Positions 16,839 through 26,656 of a stretch of DNA of 64,000 nucleotides are shown in pieces. Source of the DNA: Roseivirga sp. UBA6061 (GTDB taxonomy: Bacteria > Bacteroidota > Bacteroidia > Cytophagales > Cyclobacteriaceae); the NCBI GenBank assembly GCA_002427745.1, contig DIYF01000018.1, positions 99,294 through 163,293 on the forward strand, given 5' to 3'. Each line of letters opens with the position of its first letter. Within the stretch, counting starts at the first letter, position 1. The position numbers and the translations under genes were made by a program. The notes beneath the pieces were generated by a model. The model was not told the DNA's origin and searched no databases. It saw only the letters and a program-made list of their open reading frames with translations.

Positions 16839-19184
16839 ATGCTTAAAAACTATCTCAGAACCTCTTTTCGCTACCTGGCCAATAACAAGGTCTACACGCT
16901 GATCAATGTGATGGGGCTGGCCGTAGGAATGGCCTGCTTTATGCTCCTGACCATTTTTGTAAAACAGGAGTTCAGTTATGACGAATTTCATAGCAAGAAG
17001 AACCTGATCCACCAGGTATATCTGGCCGACTCCATGCATTTTAATGAGGGCTACCGTGGGGCCACACAGGCTCCGGCCGGCCCGCTGCTGGCTGAGCAGA
17101 TTCCCGAAATCAACAAATATGCACGGATTTTTAAGGAAGCACAGAAAGTAGCTAAAGTGGACAATCAGCGATTTATGATCGACAAGATCGTATATGCTGA
17201 TGATGCCATTTTCGATCTTTTTGACTTTCCATTGTTGTCCACCAAAGGAAGCGAGCTGGAGCTGGAGGTTAATGAGATGGTTATCTCCGAATCTGAGGCC
17301 GAAAAACTCTTTGGCTCGGTGGATGCAGCCATTGGGCAGACGCTGGAAATTGTAGAAATAGGAGAGCTCCTGATTAAGGATGTGTTTGAAGATCTCCCGG
17401 AAAACACGCACCTCGCTTTTGATTATGTGATCTCCTTTAAGATGGCCAACAAACCATTTGAAGGCTGGGGAAATAAGAGTGTTTTTAACTGGGGCTTTCT
17501 AAGCATTTTCAGACTCTATGTAGAACTGACGGACGAGACTGTGGATCCGGCTTTGGTAGAGCCTAAGATCCGGGAGACCCTCTTACCTCATCAGAGTCAG
17601 TACGGAAAGCTGCTTCCGCTTACAGATATCTACTTCTCCGATATGAATATCTACGGCAAGAAGGGAAATAGACAATACATGCAACTCTACCTGGGTATTG
17701 CTGTGCTCATTCTCATCGTAGCTTCTGTCAACTATATGAACCTGGCCACAGCCAGGCTCAACAAACGATCGAAGGAAGTGGGGATCCGAAAAACCGTAGG
17801 AGGCAACCGCTCACAGATTTTGAGACAGTTTTTGGTAGAGGCCATGCTCATTTCCTTTGCCGCCCTGGTGCTGTCGGTATGTCTGGCAGAACTATCTCTT
17901 CCTTTTATAGCCCAGCTAATCGGAAAACCACTCGACATCAACTACCTGGACCCCACAGTCCTTTCTTTCATGCTGCTATGTGGCGGTGTAGTAGGGCTGG
18001 TTTCAGGGCTCTATCCGGCACTTTACCTTTCGCGGTTTAATCCGGTTCAGATTCTTTCCGGAAAGACCATAGGAAACCGAAAGTTCTCTTTCAGACAAGT
18101 ACTGGTAGGTTTTCAGTTCTTCACCTGCCTTGGTTTGATGACGGCCACGCTCATCATTTTCCAACAATTCAAGCATATGCAGCAGCTGGACAAGGGGTTT
18201 GACGATGAGCAGATCATCACGGTTAGTCTCAAAGACAAGAACCTTCAGAAGAACTACAAGGCCTTTAAGGCTGAGCTTTCTCAGAATGCGGCTATCAGGG
18301 ATGTGACGGGTACCTCTTTCCATGTCTTTTCTCAGAGCAGCAGCTTTTATGTGGAGCCGGAAGGTTTGAAGGGAGACCGGCCCGTGAAGCTCATGACCGT
18401 AGAGCGCAACTTCCTGACTAACCTGGGAATTGACCTGGTGGAAGGAGAAGACTTCAACCAGGGAAATGATGAACTGAATAGTCGGGCGATGCTGGTCAAT
18501 GAGATTGCCGCTGAAGAGTTCAAATGGGATGAACCGATCGGTAAGAAGATTCTGAGTTACAAGGTCACAGGAGTTACCAGCGACTTCCTGTTTGGCAGTG
18601 CCAAGGATGCCATTGAACCTCTGATGATCATTGCAAAGCCCGATGGTTTCGAACACGCTTTCATTAAGGTGGCTAGTAATGACATGCGCAGTGTGCTAAA
18701 AGACATAGAGAAAACATTCAATAAGTTTTCAGAATCTTATCCCTTTGACTACAGCTTTTTGGACGATGATTTTGCTGCCAAATACAAGAAAGAGCAAACA
18801 CTCTCTGAAGTATTCACAGTATTCAGCGTGCTGGCTATTTTTGTTGCCGGGTTGGGTATCCTCGGGCTTTCTATCTACATCGCTGAGCAGCGTACTAAGG
18901 AGATAGGCATCAGACGAGTCTTAGGTGCCAAAACTGTGAATATCATCTGGCTGCTGAACAAAGGTACAACCGTGCTAATCGCCATAGTGGCCATAGTGGC
19001 CTTACCCTCTGTACACCTCATTATGTCATCCTGGGTAGAAGGCTTTGCCAACAGAATTCAGTTAAACCTGTCTGTTTATCTGCTGCCCCTTACCGGACTG
19101 GTATTGATGATCTGGCTCATCTTGCTGAATCAGTCTTTCAAATCAGCCAGACAAAACCCGGTCAAAGCACTCAGAACAGAATAA
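16839..19184 (+). CDS. FtsX/MacB-type ABC permease 4
   Basis: 781 residues, 39 bp after permease 3. First periplasmic domain about 48-280, helices 2-4 from about 283, first coupling motif KEVGIRKTVGG at about 312, second KEIGIRRVLGA at about 687 with Arg in place of the usual Lys. Shares the GG variant and WLLN segment with permeases 2 and 3, consistent with a local triplication of genes 2-4. The C-terminal helix region reads FANRIQLN where most have FAYRI. Ends NPVKALRTE, 12 bp before the next start codon. Confidence 0.93.
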   Translation: MLKNYLRTSFRYLANNKVYTLINVMGLAVGMACFMLLTIFVKQEFSYDEFHSKKNLIHQVYLADSMHFNEGYRGATQAPAGPLLAEQIPEINKYARIFKEAQKVAKVDNQRFMIDKIVYADDAIFDLFDFPLLSTKGSELELEVNEMVISESEAEKLFGSVDAAIGQTLEIVEIGELLIKDVFEDLPENTHLAFDYVISFKMANKPFEGWGNKSVFNWGFLSIFRLYVELTDETVDPALVEPKIRETLLPHQSQYGKLLPLTDIYFSDMNIYGKKGNRQYMQLYLGIAVLILIVASVNYMNLATARLNKRSKEVGIRKTVGGNRSQILRQFLVEAMLISFAALVLSVCLAELSLPFIAQLIGKPLDINYLDPTVLSFMLLCGGVVGLVSGLYPALYLSRFNPVQILSGKTIGNRKFSFRQVLVGFQFFTCLGLMTATLIIFQQFKHMQQLDKGFDDEQIITVSLKDKNLQKNYKAFKAELSQNAAIRDVTGTSFHVFSQSSSFYVEPEGLKGDRPVKLMTVERNFLTNLGIDLVEGEDFNQGNDELNSRAMLVNEIAAEEFKWDEPIGKKILSYKVTGVTSDFLFGSAKDAIEPLMIIAKPDGFEHAFIKVASNDMRSVLKDIEKTFNKFSESYPFDYSFLDDDFAAKYKKEQTLSEVFTVFSVLAIFVAGLGILGLSIYIAEQRTKEIGIRRVLGAKTVNIIWLLNKGTTVLIAIVAIVALPSVHLIMSSWVEGFANRIQLNLSVYLLPLTGLVLMIWLILLNQSFKSARQNPVKALRTE

Positions 19185-19196
19185 ACTCAAAGTATC

Positions 19197-21590
19197 ATGT
19201 TCAAAAACTACCTTAACATAGCAACCCGAAATCTCGGCAGACAAAGGGTCTATTCTTTCATCAATATTATAGGCCTGTCCGTGGGGATTATGGCCTGTAT
19301 TATTATCCTCCTCTACGTTCAGAATGAGTCTTCCTATGAGAAGTTCTATCCTGAGGCGGATAAGATATTGCGGGTTACCACGCATTATGAAACTTCCGGC
19401 AATGCCAATAAAATCGCCATTACGCCCAAGGAGGTAGTAGAAGCCTCCGTGAACCAAATTCCTGAAACGGCCAAGGCCACCCTGGTTTTCGACTGGCGTG
19501 TGGGCAGAGAAATACTGACCCGCTATGGTGATAAGGCCTTTACGGAAACCGAAGTGTTTTTTGCGGATTCCAGCTTCTTTAAGGTCTTCCAGCATCGTTT
19601 TCTGGAGGGGGACCCTGAAACGGCCCTGGTAGAACCAAATGTATTGGTGGTTACCGAATCCACAGCGCTCAAGTACTTTGATCGTACAGAGAACATCGTA
19701 GGTCAGGTGCTCAATGCCAATGGTACCGACTATAAGGTCACCGGACTGATAGAAGATATTCCCGGCAATACTTCCTTGAGATTCAACTTTGTATTCTCTG
19801 CAGCCACATTGGGAAGACAGCTTAACTCCACAGGCTGGTTTCCTATGAACTATTTTACCTATGTGGTGCTGAACGACAATGCTTCGCCCGAGACCTATGT
19901 TGAAAAGCTCAACAAGATACTGGATGATGATATAGGAGAGGGGTTGAGAGCTTCCGGCACTACCATGTTCTATGAGACACAGCCCTTAACGGAAATGCAC
20001 TTCAGTACTGAGCTGGGAGCTGATTATCCACAGAAGGTAAGCAAGAGCCTTATCTATTCACTACTGGCTATCGCAGTGTTTATTCTGCTGATAGCCTGTA
20101 TCAATTACATTAATCTGAGCACTGCCAAATCTGAGCGCAGGGCCAAAGAGGTAGGCCTGCGCAAGGTTATGGGGGCTGTGAGGCGACAGCTGATCTTCCA
20201 GTTTTACGCAGAAACCATGATGCTCACTACACTGGCGGTTGTGCTGGGCGTGGTGCTGGCGGAGGTTTCTCTGCCTGTTTTTAATCAGATCGCCAGTACA
20301 ACGCTGGATATTCAGTATTTCGGCAATCCGTATTTTATCCCGGCCTCCGTTGGCTTTATCCTGTTTGTCAGCCTGGTTTCCGGAAGCTATCCTGCTACTT
20401 TCCTTTCTTCATTTCAGCCGGTAAAAGTGCTGAAAGGTACTCATCAGATAAAAGGAGGTAATCTGTTTCGCAGGGTATTGGTTACCATACAGTTTTCGGT
20501 CAGCGTCTTCCTCATTGTCGGCACGCTGATCATTTACAATCAGCTGAGTTTTATGCAATCCAAAGAGATGGGGTATGATGCTGAACAGATTGTCTATACG
20601 AAACTACCAGACCGGACCACCCGCAATAACTATGATGCCCTGAAGGCTGGTTTTGAATCGATCACCGGTGTTGAAAATGTGACCTATTCCAATAATATGA
20701 TCAGCGATGTGAAGTCTGGCTGGTCTGCCATTATGGAAGGATTACCCAGTGATGTGACTATCTCTTTCAGAGGCATGAATGGAGATCAGGACTTCCTGGA
20801 GACATTTGGCCTTGAGCTGGTGGCGGGAGAGAGCTATCAGAACAAGTCGAACTGGAAAACGGAAATATTTTACCTGTTAAACGAAACAGGAGTAGAGGCC
20901 CTGGGGCTGACCCCGGAAGAGGCCATTGGCAAGAGGTTTGGTCTTTACAGTGAAATGATGGGTACCATCGTGGGGGTAGTAAAAGACTTTCACCTGGCCA
21001 GTCTTCATCAGAAAATCGATCCGATTGCCGTTTATACCGGTCCCGATAATTATATGAACCTGCTCTTTGCCCGTGTAAACACGCAGCGCATGGAGGCTGT
21101 GCTGGCCCAAATGGAGCAAAAGTGGGAAGAACTTAATCCGCATCGTCCTTTTGAACCAGAGTTTCTGGATGGTAGCATTCAACAGATGTATGAATCAGAG
21201 CAGCGGCTTGGCAATATCATCCTGATTTTCACCACCCTGGCCATTTCCATCGGCTGTCTGGGGCTCTTCGGCCTGGCTTCGTACATGGCAGAAAAGAAAA
21301 CCAAAGAAATTGGTATCAGAAAGGTACTGGGAGCCGATGTATCCCGCATCATCCTTATGCTTTCAAGAGAATACGTCAGGATTATCATCATTTCAAACCT
21401 CATTGCTTGGCCGCTTGCCTACTACGCTATGAGCCGATGGCTGGAGGGCTTTGCTTTCCGGGTAGAAATCAGCTGGCAGCTCTTTTTAGTAGCCGGACTG
21501 GCCACCGCTCTGGTAGCTTTACTCACCGTTTCGTTCCAGTCAGTCAAAGCCGCTGTGACTAACCCGGCAAAGGCCCTGAGAACAGAGTAA
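19197..21590 (+). CDS. FtsX/MacB-type ABC permease 5
   Basis: 797 residues. Coupling motifs KEVGLRKVMGA and KEIGIRKVLGA; after the second comes ILMLSREYVRI, unlike the WLLN group. The second periplasmic domain contains the conserved GVVKDFHLASLHQKIDP segment, which is shared in outline by most paralogues. Helix 1 is SFINIIGLSVGIMACIIILLYV. It starts 12 bp after permease 4 and ends NPAKALRTE. Its first domain (THYETSGNANKIAITPKEV) has no close match elsewhere in the array, so its periplasmic specificity is likely its own. Confidence 0.93.
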   Translation: MFKNYLNIATRNLGRQRVYSFINIIGLSVGIMACIIILLYVQNESSYEKFYPEADKILRVTTHYETSGNANKIAITPKEVVEASVNQIPETAKATLVFDWRVGREILTRYGDKAFTETEVFFADSSFFKVFQHRFLEGDPETALVEPNVLVVTESTALKYFDRTENIVGQVLNANGTDYKVTGLIEDIPGNTSLRFNFVFSAATLGRQLNSTGWFPMNYFTYVVLNDNASPETYVEKLNKILDDDIGEGLRASGTTMFYETQPLTEMHFSTELGADYPQKVSKSLIYSLLAIAVFILLIACINYINLSTAKSERRAKEVGLRKVMGAVRRQLIFQFYAETMMLTTLAVVLGVVLAEVSLPVFNQIASTTLDIQYFGNPYFIPASVGFILFVSLVSGSYPATFLSSFQPVKVLKGTHQIKGGNLFRRVLVTIQFSVSVFLIVGTLIIYNQLSFMQSKEMGYDAEQIVYTKLPDRTTRNNYDALKAGFESITGVENVTYSNNMISDVKSGWSAIMEGLPSDVTISFRGMNGDQDFLETFGLELVAGESYQNKSNWKTEIFYLLNETGVEALGLTPEEAIGKRFGLYSEMMGTIVGVVKDFHLASLHQKIDPIAVYTGPDNYMNLLFARVNTQRMEAVLAQMEQKWEELNPHRPFEPEFLDGSIQQMYESEQRLGNIILIFTTLAISIGCLGLFGLASYMAEKKTKEIGIRKVLGADVSRIILMLSREYVRIIIISNLIAWPLAYYAMSRWLEGFAFRVEISWQLFLVAGLATALVALLTVSFQSVKAAVTNPAKALRTE

Positions 21591-21611
21591 CATTCATTAA
21601 ACCACAAACTT

Positions 21612-23963
21612 ATGCTACGATTTATCAGATTAGGTTTCAGAAGTTTAAAGCGTGAACGCTTTTTTGCCAGTGTCAACCTGGCCGGACTTAGCCTAGGCAT
21701 GTTTTGCTTTCTGGTCACTGCACTTTACGTGCGTGACGAGCTGCTGCATGACAAATGGCATGAGAACGGTGACAATATCTACCGGGCACGCATAGAATTC
21801 AATCGGGGAAATGGAGCCGTTTTTAACCTCTTTCCATCTATTAACATCGTAGATGGCCTGAAAGAGGAAAGCCCGGGGGTGCTGGATGCCGTTAATATCA
21901 GCCTGGCAGAAACCGAGCACTACCTTGTGGGACAAGACCGGTTTGAAACCAAAAGGTTCCATTATTCGCAACCGGCTCTCTTCAATATGTTTGATTTTGG
22001 TCTGCGACTGGGAGATGAAAAGACAGCTCTGGAGCCCGGTAAAAACGTGGTAATCTCTGATGAACTGGCCAGAAAACATTTTGGGGGTGAGAACCCGCTG
22101 GGGCAGTTCATTGAAATTGAAGAAAAAGGAAAATATAAGGTCACCGGGGTGCTGGCACCTATTCCCAGTCAGTCGCATCTTCAGTTTGAAATGATTGTGC
22201 CGATTGACTTTACAGAGGGCATGTACAAAGGGGCAAAAGACAATTGGGTAACCGGCTCGGGACTCAATTACTTTCTGCTGAGAGATGGTTACAGCCCTGA
22301 AAAGCTAAAGGAAGATGTGGTGCGGCTTCTTGAAAAGCATGAAGCCAGAGAGTATGGTGAAATGTATGCCTTCGCCCGTTTCTCTGAGATGTATATGGGG
22401 GGGAGCCTCATGCGTAATGCTGCTACCAATATGTTCGGAGGACAGATGAAGTATGTCTATATCTTCTCGGTGATAGGTGTATTGATCTTAGTGGTAGCCT
22501 GCTTTAACTATATCAATCTTACTACCGCCCGTTCCTTTGCCAGAGCCAGAGAGATAGGTGTGAGAAAAATAATAGGAGCCAGCCGGTCCCGCCTGGTGCT
22601 GAGACAGATGGGAGAGACCTTTTTCCTGTCAGTGCTGGCCCTGACGCTGGCCCTGATCTCTCTGGAGCTAAGCCTTAACAAAATCAACCAGGTAATAGGC
22701 AAGGAGCTTGATATTAATATCATTAACGATCCGCAGGTGGTCTTTCTGCCGCTGGGGCTTTTGATGATCGTTGTACTCATCTCGGGAATCTACCCTGCTG
22801 TGACAGCCAGCACATTCAATCTGTCAGCGGTGCTGAAGGGAAATAATCCTAAGTCCAATGTGAGTTTTCTCAGAAAAACACTGGTGGTATTACAATTCGT
22901 GATTTGTGCGGGATTGCTGTCAGGAGCCCTGGTCATAAGAGGGCAGGCCAAATATATGGTCAACATGGACTTGGGCTATAATGCCCAAAACATCCTGAGC
23001 TTTGATATGACCAAAGACGGTGTTTACGGCAAATACAAAGAGATAAGAGCAGAGCTGGAGAAGATTCCGCAAATTTCTAAGGTCACCGGGTCACCCATGC
23101 CCGACCTGACTTCTGTCATGTTCTTTGAGAAAGACGGAGAGGGCAATGAAATCAGTCTGTCACCTTTTTATGGAACGGCAGATAAGGATTTCAACGAACT
23201 GTTTGAACTGGAAATCGTCATGGGCACAGATTTTAGCGGAGTACCCGCGTCTGAGCTTAGCCGGGCTACCTTGCTTAATGAGACTGCCGTGAAGCAGTTG
23301 GGCTGGGAAGACCCGATTGGTAAAAAACTGGAAGGCCTGGTTGTAGTGGGGGTTATGAAAGACTTCAGATTCCGGTCTGCTAAAAGTAAGGTGGATCCCG
23401 CTATGATTGTTTATCATGGCACTGAGCATCACAATATGCAGTTCAGGTTCAGAGAGGGAGATCGGGAAGCCGTGTTGACACAGGTAGAAGCAGTCTGGGA
23501 CCAGTTTGCCCCGAACGAACCTTTTGAATACGATGAGATCAGCAGCTTCTTCGCAGGCTCTTATCACCGTGAGGAAAATCTGGTGCGAATCTTCGATCTG
23601 CTCACGGTATTTTTGGTAATAGTGGCCTTTCTGGGACTCTTCGCTCTGTCTACTTTCGAAAGTCAGTTAAGGGAAAAAGAGATTGGCATCAGAAAAGTGT
23701 TAGGTGCTACCTATGCTAACCTGATCTCCACACTTAACCGAAGGTTTATGGCCCTTATTCTCATTGCGATTGGTGCTTCCGTTCCGCTGAGCTATGGCCT
23801 GATCAAACAATGGCTGGACGACTTTCCGTACCGTATAGAATCGACCGTTCCCTATTTTACCGGGGCCCTCGTGTCAATTGTGATACTGGCCTCACTGCTG
23901 CTGAGTATTCATGGCTATTTGAATTCGCGTAAGAACCCGGCAACTGTACTCAGAAATCAATAG
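21612..23963 (+). CDS. FtsX/MacB-type ABC permease 6
   Basis: 783 residues, 21 bp after permease 5 and only 3 bp before permease 7, suggesting translational coupling to the next gene. Starts MLRFIRLGFRSLKRERF, less like the usual MLKNYLK start. Coupling motifs REIGVRKIIGA and KEIGIRKVLGA. The ending NPATVLRNQ is divergent from the common NPVxxLRYE. The FPYRIES segment replaces FAYRI. One of the more distant members by N-terminal sequence. Confidence 0.93.
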   Translation: MLRFIRLGFRSLKRERFFASVNLAGLSLGMFCFLVTALYVRDELLHDKWHENGDNIYRARIEFNRGNGAVFNLFPSINIVDGLKEESPGVLDAVNISLAETEHYLVGQDRFETKRFHYSQPALFNMFDFGLRLGDEKTALEPGKNVVISDELARKHFGGENPLGQFIEIEEKGKYKVTGVLAPIPSQSHLQFEMIVPIDFTEGMYKGAKDNWVTGSGLNYFLLRDGYSPEKLKEDVVRLLEKHEAREYGEMYAFARFSEMYMGGSLMRNAATNMFGGQMKYVYIFSVIGVLILVVACFNYINLTTARSFARAREIGVRKIIGASRSRLVLRQMGETFFLSVLALTLALISLELSLNKINQVIGKELDINIINDPQVVFLPLGLLMIVVLISGIYPAVTASTFNLSAVLKGNNPKSNVSFLRKTLVVLQFVICAGLLSGALVIRGQAKYMVNMDLGYNAQNILSFDMTKDGVYGKYKEIRAELEKIPQISKVTGSPMPDLTSVMFFEKDGEGNEISLSPFYGTADKDFNELFELEIVMGTDFSGVPASELSRATLLNETAVKQLGWEDPIGKKLEGLVVVGVMKDFRFRSAKSKVDPAMIVYHGTEHHNMQFRFREGDREAVLTQVEAVWDQFAPNEPFEYDEISSFFAGSYHREENLVRIFDLLTVFLVIVAFLGLFALSTFESQLREKEIGIRKVLGATYANLISTLNRRFMALILIAIGASVPLSYGLIKQWLDDFPYRIESTVPYFTGALVSIVILASLLLSIHGYLNSRKNPATVLRNQ

Positions 23964-23966
23964 ATC

Positions 23967-26342
23967 ATGATCAGGAACTATCTCAAGACCGGTATTCGCA
24001 ACCTGTTCAGACACAAGGGCTATGCCCTGATTAATATTGGCGGCCTGGCCATAGGAATAGCCTCTTGTTTGCTGATCAGCATGTTTGTTAAGGATGAGCT
24101 GACCTATGACCGGCAACATGAGAAGTTTGATCAGATTTACCGGGTTACCACCGTGTCTGAAAGACAGGGCAACAGAACTGAAATGCAGGCTTCGTCATAT
24201 CCCGCTGCAGCAGTCTACAGAGAGCAAATTCCTGAGATCAAAGATTTTACGCGATTAAGAAGAGAAGGGGCTACTATAAAGGCGGGCGAGGAGCTTTTTG
24301 ATGAAAAGAGACTGGTATATGCTGATAATGGTTTGTTCAGAATCTTTGATTTTCAGCTGATTGAAGGGGCTTTTGACGAGAAGTTGAGCGATCCTTCCAC
24401 TGTGGTTATTACAGAACGGGCTGCCCTCAAATATTTTGGCAAAACTAACTGGATAGGCAGGCCTCTGACCATGAATGTGGGAAAGGGTTTTGAAGACTTT
24501 ATCGTTGGGGCTGTGATCGAAAATCATCCGTCCAATTCTTCTTTTGATTTTGATGTGGTGCTGCCCTGGACCAAATTCACGACCATATTGGATGCCTGGT
24601 CACTGGCACAGTGGTTTATTACGCCAGCCGATTCCTTTGTTGAAGTACAGGAAGGCGTAGACCCTCAGGTGGTTATCGATAAGATGAAAGAGGTACGCTG
24701 GGCCAGCAACCCCGGGGAAGAGGGTATGGCTGCCTATGCCAAACAAAGTCATAATGAGTTACTGCCGCTCAGTGAGGTACACTGGAACACAAGGGGTAAC
24801 TCCGGTGATATTCGTCAGTCCTACATCCTCTCGGGGATAGCGATTCTCATTCTGATCATCGCTTGTTTTAATTTTGCCAATCTCACCATTGTCAACTCTG
24901 CCAAAAGAGCAAAAGAGGTGGGGGTACGCAAAACCATTGGTGCCGGTAAAAGTCAGCTGATCTCTCAGTTTATGGCTGAGGCCATCATCATCAGCGTCAT
25001 CTCTTTTTTACTGGGCATTGTCCTGGCAGAATTAGCCATGCCCTTCTTTGAGCAGGTGACGCAAAAGAATTTTACCCGTAATATCCTGGACGATCAGGGC
25101 TTGCTGCTCCTTTCTTTCCTCGGAGTGCTACTGGCCTCTTTGTTGTCCGTGGTTTATCCGTCCTTTATTCTTTCAAGACTGCGTGTGGTCAATGTCTTCA
25201 AAGGTCATGTGAGGCTGGGAGGCAAGCGCTATCTGACCAAATCCATGGTCACGTTTCAGTTCTTACTGGCGATGGTTTTCATTACGGTCACCGTAAGTCT
25301 CAATCGTCAGCACGCATTTCTGATCACAAAAGACAAGGGATACAACGATGAAAACCTCATTCGTCTGAAGTTGCCCTCTACGGGTTCAGAAGCTGTGGCT
25401 TTGAGGTTTAAGCAGGCGTTTTCGGCCAATACGCATATTCTGTCAACAGGAGCAGTGAGTGACCTCAATGAAATGATGAGGCTGGAGAATGCCGATGGAG
25501 AGCAGGACTGGATGGTCACGGGCTTTGCTACACCAGATTACATAAAGACCATAGGGGTGAAGCTGATAGAAGGCAGGGAACTGACCGCTGAAGACCGACT
25601 GATTGAAGACCCGGCTACTACCAATGTGCTGATCAACGAAATGGCGCTTGAACTTCTGGGACCGGACTATGAAACAGGCAGTACCTTTATGGAAGGCAAG
25701 TTCAGAATTGCAGGTATCATCTCTGATTATCAACTGTTTTCGGCCAAAGTTCCTGATCGTGCTATGATGCTCAGGGCCAACCCAAGGGCCGGTAACAATT
25801 TCTTCCTCAACAATGTGCTGATCAGGTATCAGCCGGGAAATCTGGCAACCTTACTGGCTGAGATAGAGGCTACCTGGAAAGACATTCTTCCTGAAGAACC
25901 TTTCCAATACACCTTTATGGATGTATTCAATGAAAATCAATACAAAAAGGAAGCGCTGTGGAGCCAAACGCTCAATTATGCTTCCAGCCTGGCGATAGCC
26001 GTTTCTATTATGGGCCTGCTCGGGCTTGTAGGACTTACAGCCACGCAGAAAAAGAAAGAAGTGAGCATCCGTAAGGTGCTGGGGGCTTCGGTCACCCGAC
26101 TGGTAATGCTGCTTAACCAGGGCTTTACCGGCCTGTTGCTACTGGCTATACTGCTCTCAGTACCGATCGCCTATTACCTGATAGACCTGTTTCTGCAGGA
26201 CTACATCAACAGAATGGAAATCACGGCATGGCTGTTCATTATTCCCACCTTTATCACCTTTTTGGTGGTCTGGCTTACCGTATCTTCTATTACCTTCCGG
26301 TCTGCCAGACAAAACCCGGTTGATACATTGAGATATGAATAA
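23967..26342 (+). CDS. FtsX/MacB-type ABC permease 7
   Basis: 791 residues, last gene of unit 2. The N-terminus HKGYALINIGGLAIGIASC places it near permeases 10-12 and 20. First coupling motif KEVGVRKTIGA; the second is KEVSIRKVLGA with Ser replacing the usually invariant Gly, as also in permease 9. First periplasmic domain contains the NHPSNSSFDFDVVLPW segment typical of the 10-12 group. Ends NPVDTLRYE and is followed by a 314-bp gap. Confidence 0.93.
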   Translation: MIRNYLKTGIRNLFRHKGYALINIGGLAIGIASCLLISMFVKDELTYDRQHEKFDQIYRVTTVSERQGNRTEMQASSYPAAAVYREQIPEIKDFTRLRREGATIKAGEELFDEKRLVYADNGLFRIFDFQLIEGAFDEKLSDPSTVVITERAALKYFGKTNWIGRPLTMNVGKGFEDFIVGAVIENHPSNSSFDFDVVLPWTKFTTILDAWSLAQWFITPADSFVEVQEGVDPQVVIDKMKEVRWASNPGEEGMAAYAKQSHNELLPLSEVHWNTRGNSGDIRQSYILSGIAILILIIACFNFANLTIVNSAKRAKEVGVRKTIGAGKSQLISQFMAEAIIISVISFLLGIVLAELAMPFFEQVTQKNFTRNILDDQGLLLLSFLGVLLASLLSVVYPSFILSRLRVVNVFKGHVRLGGKRYLTKSMVTFQFLLAMVFITVTVSLNRQHAFLITKDKGYNDENLIRLKLPSTGSEAVALRFKQAFSANTHILSTGAVSDLNEMMRLENADGEQDWMVTGFATPDYIKTIGVKLIEGRELTAEDRLIEDPATTNVLINEMALELLGPDYETGSTFMEGKFRIAGIISDYQLFSAKVPDRAMMLRANPRAGNNFFLNNVLIRYQPGNLATLLAEIEATWKDILPEEPFQYTFMDVFNENQYKKEALWSQTLNYASSLAIAVSIMGLLGLVGLTATQKKKEVSIRKVLGASVTRLVMLLNQGFTGLLLLAILLSVPIAYYLIDLFLQDYINRMEITAWLFIIPTFITFLVVWLTVSSITFRSARQNPVDTLRYE

Positions 26343-26511
26343 GCCTTATCGGCTTGACCACTTTGCGCGGTCAGGCCAGGCGCCTGTTCTATAGACAAGA
26401 CTCTGTTGCTTCCGCTTTCCAATACTCAGGCAGTGAAGCAGTTGAAAGCCGGCCGCCCCTGAACGGGAGGCAGGTTGTACACCCTTCAGGTATCGTAAGC
26501 GCTAACCTACA

Positions 26512-26545
26512 GTCCGCCAGCGAACAGTACAGTTCGGAGGCGACC
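26512..26545 (+). promoter_or_regulatory. Double-dyad upstream activator site, unit 3
   Basis: GTCCG-CCAG-CGAAC (centre 26518.5, one mismatch) and GTTCG-GAGG-CGACC (centre 26538.5), 20 bp apart. The first centre is 80.5 bp from the GG of the downstream -24 element, identical to unit 2. The surrounding sequence is not otherwise similar to the other gaps, so spacing is conserved beyond general homology. Confidence 0.7.
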
Positions 26546-26596
26546 AAGATTCATATATTGAGTGATGTTAAGTTTCTGTAAATGAGTGTTTTAACT

Positions 26597-26613
26597 TTGG
26601 TATAAGTCTTGAA
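26597..26613 (+). promoter_or_regulatory. Sigma-54-type promoter, unit 3
   Basis: TTGGTATA-AGTC-TTGAA, nearly the same as the unit 2 element in both halves. The real start codon at 26657 lies 43 bp downstream; the TTG at 26609 that could open a longer reading frame is part of the promoter itself. Confidence 0.75.
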
Positions 26614-26656
26614 TAGAGACAGGGGAATTCACGAATACCGGTTAACCTTTATTTCC

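Larger units (their letters stand above)
26343..26656. other. 314-bp gap between units 2 and 3
   Basis: The first 160 bp hold several short inverted stretches (for example around GACCACTTTGCGCGGTC at 26356-26372) that could terminate unit 2, but no T-run. The second half holds the dyad pair at 26512-26545 and the sigma-54-like element at 26597-26613. No RNA gene or reading frame of note is visible. Confidence 0.6.

Noticed and set aside
18003..18656. 217-codon minus-strand reading frame inside permease 4
   Set aside because: Complete overlap with a conserved gene on the other strand, with no recognisable domain; a frame shadow. The same applies to the long opposite frames at 16806-17411, 53861-54574 and 59101-59685.
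26343..26656. Possible tRNA or small RNA gene in the 314-bp gap
   Set aside because: Several short inverted stretches exist, but no cloverleaf, TpsiC arm or other RNA family signature could be assembled.
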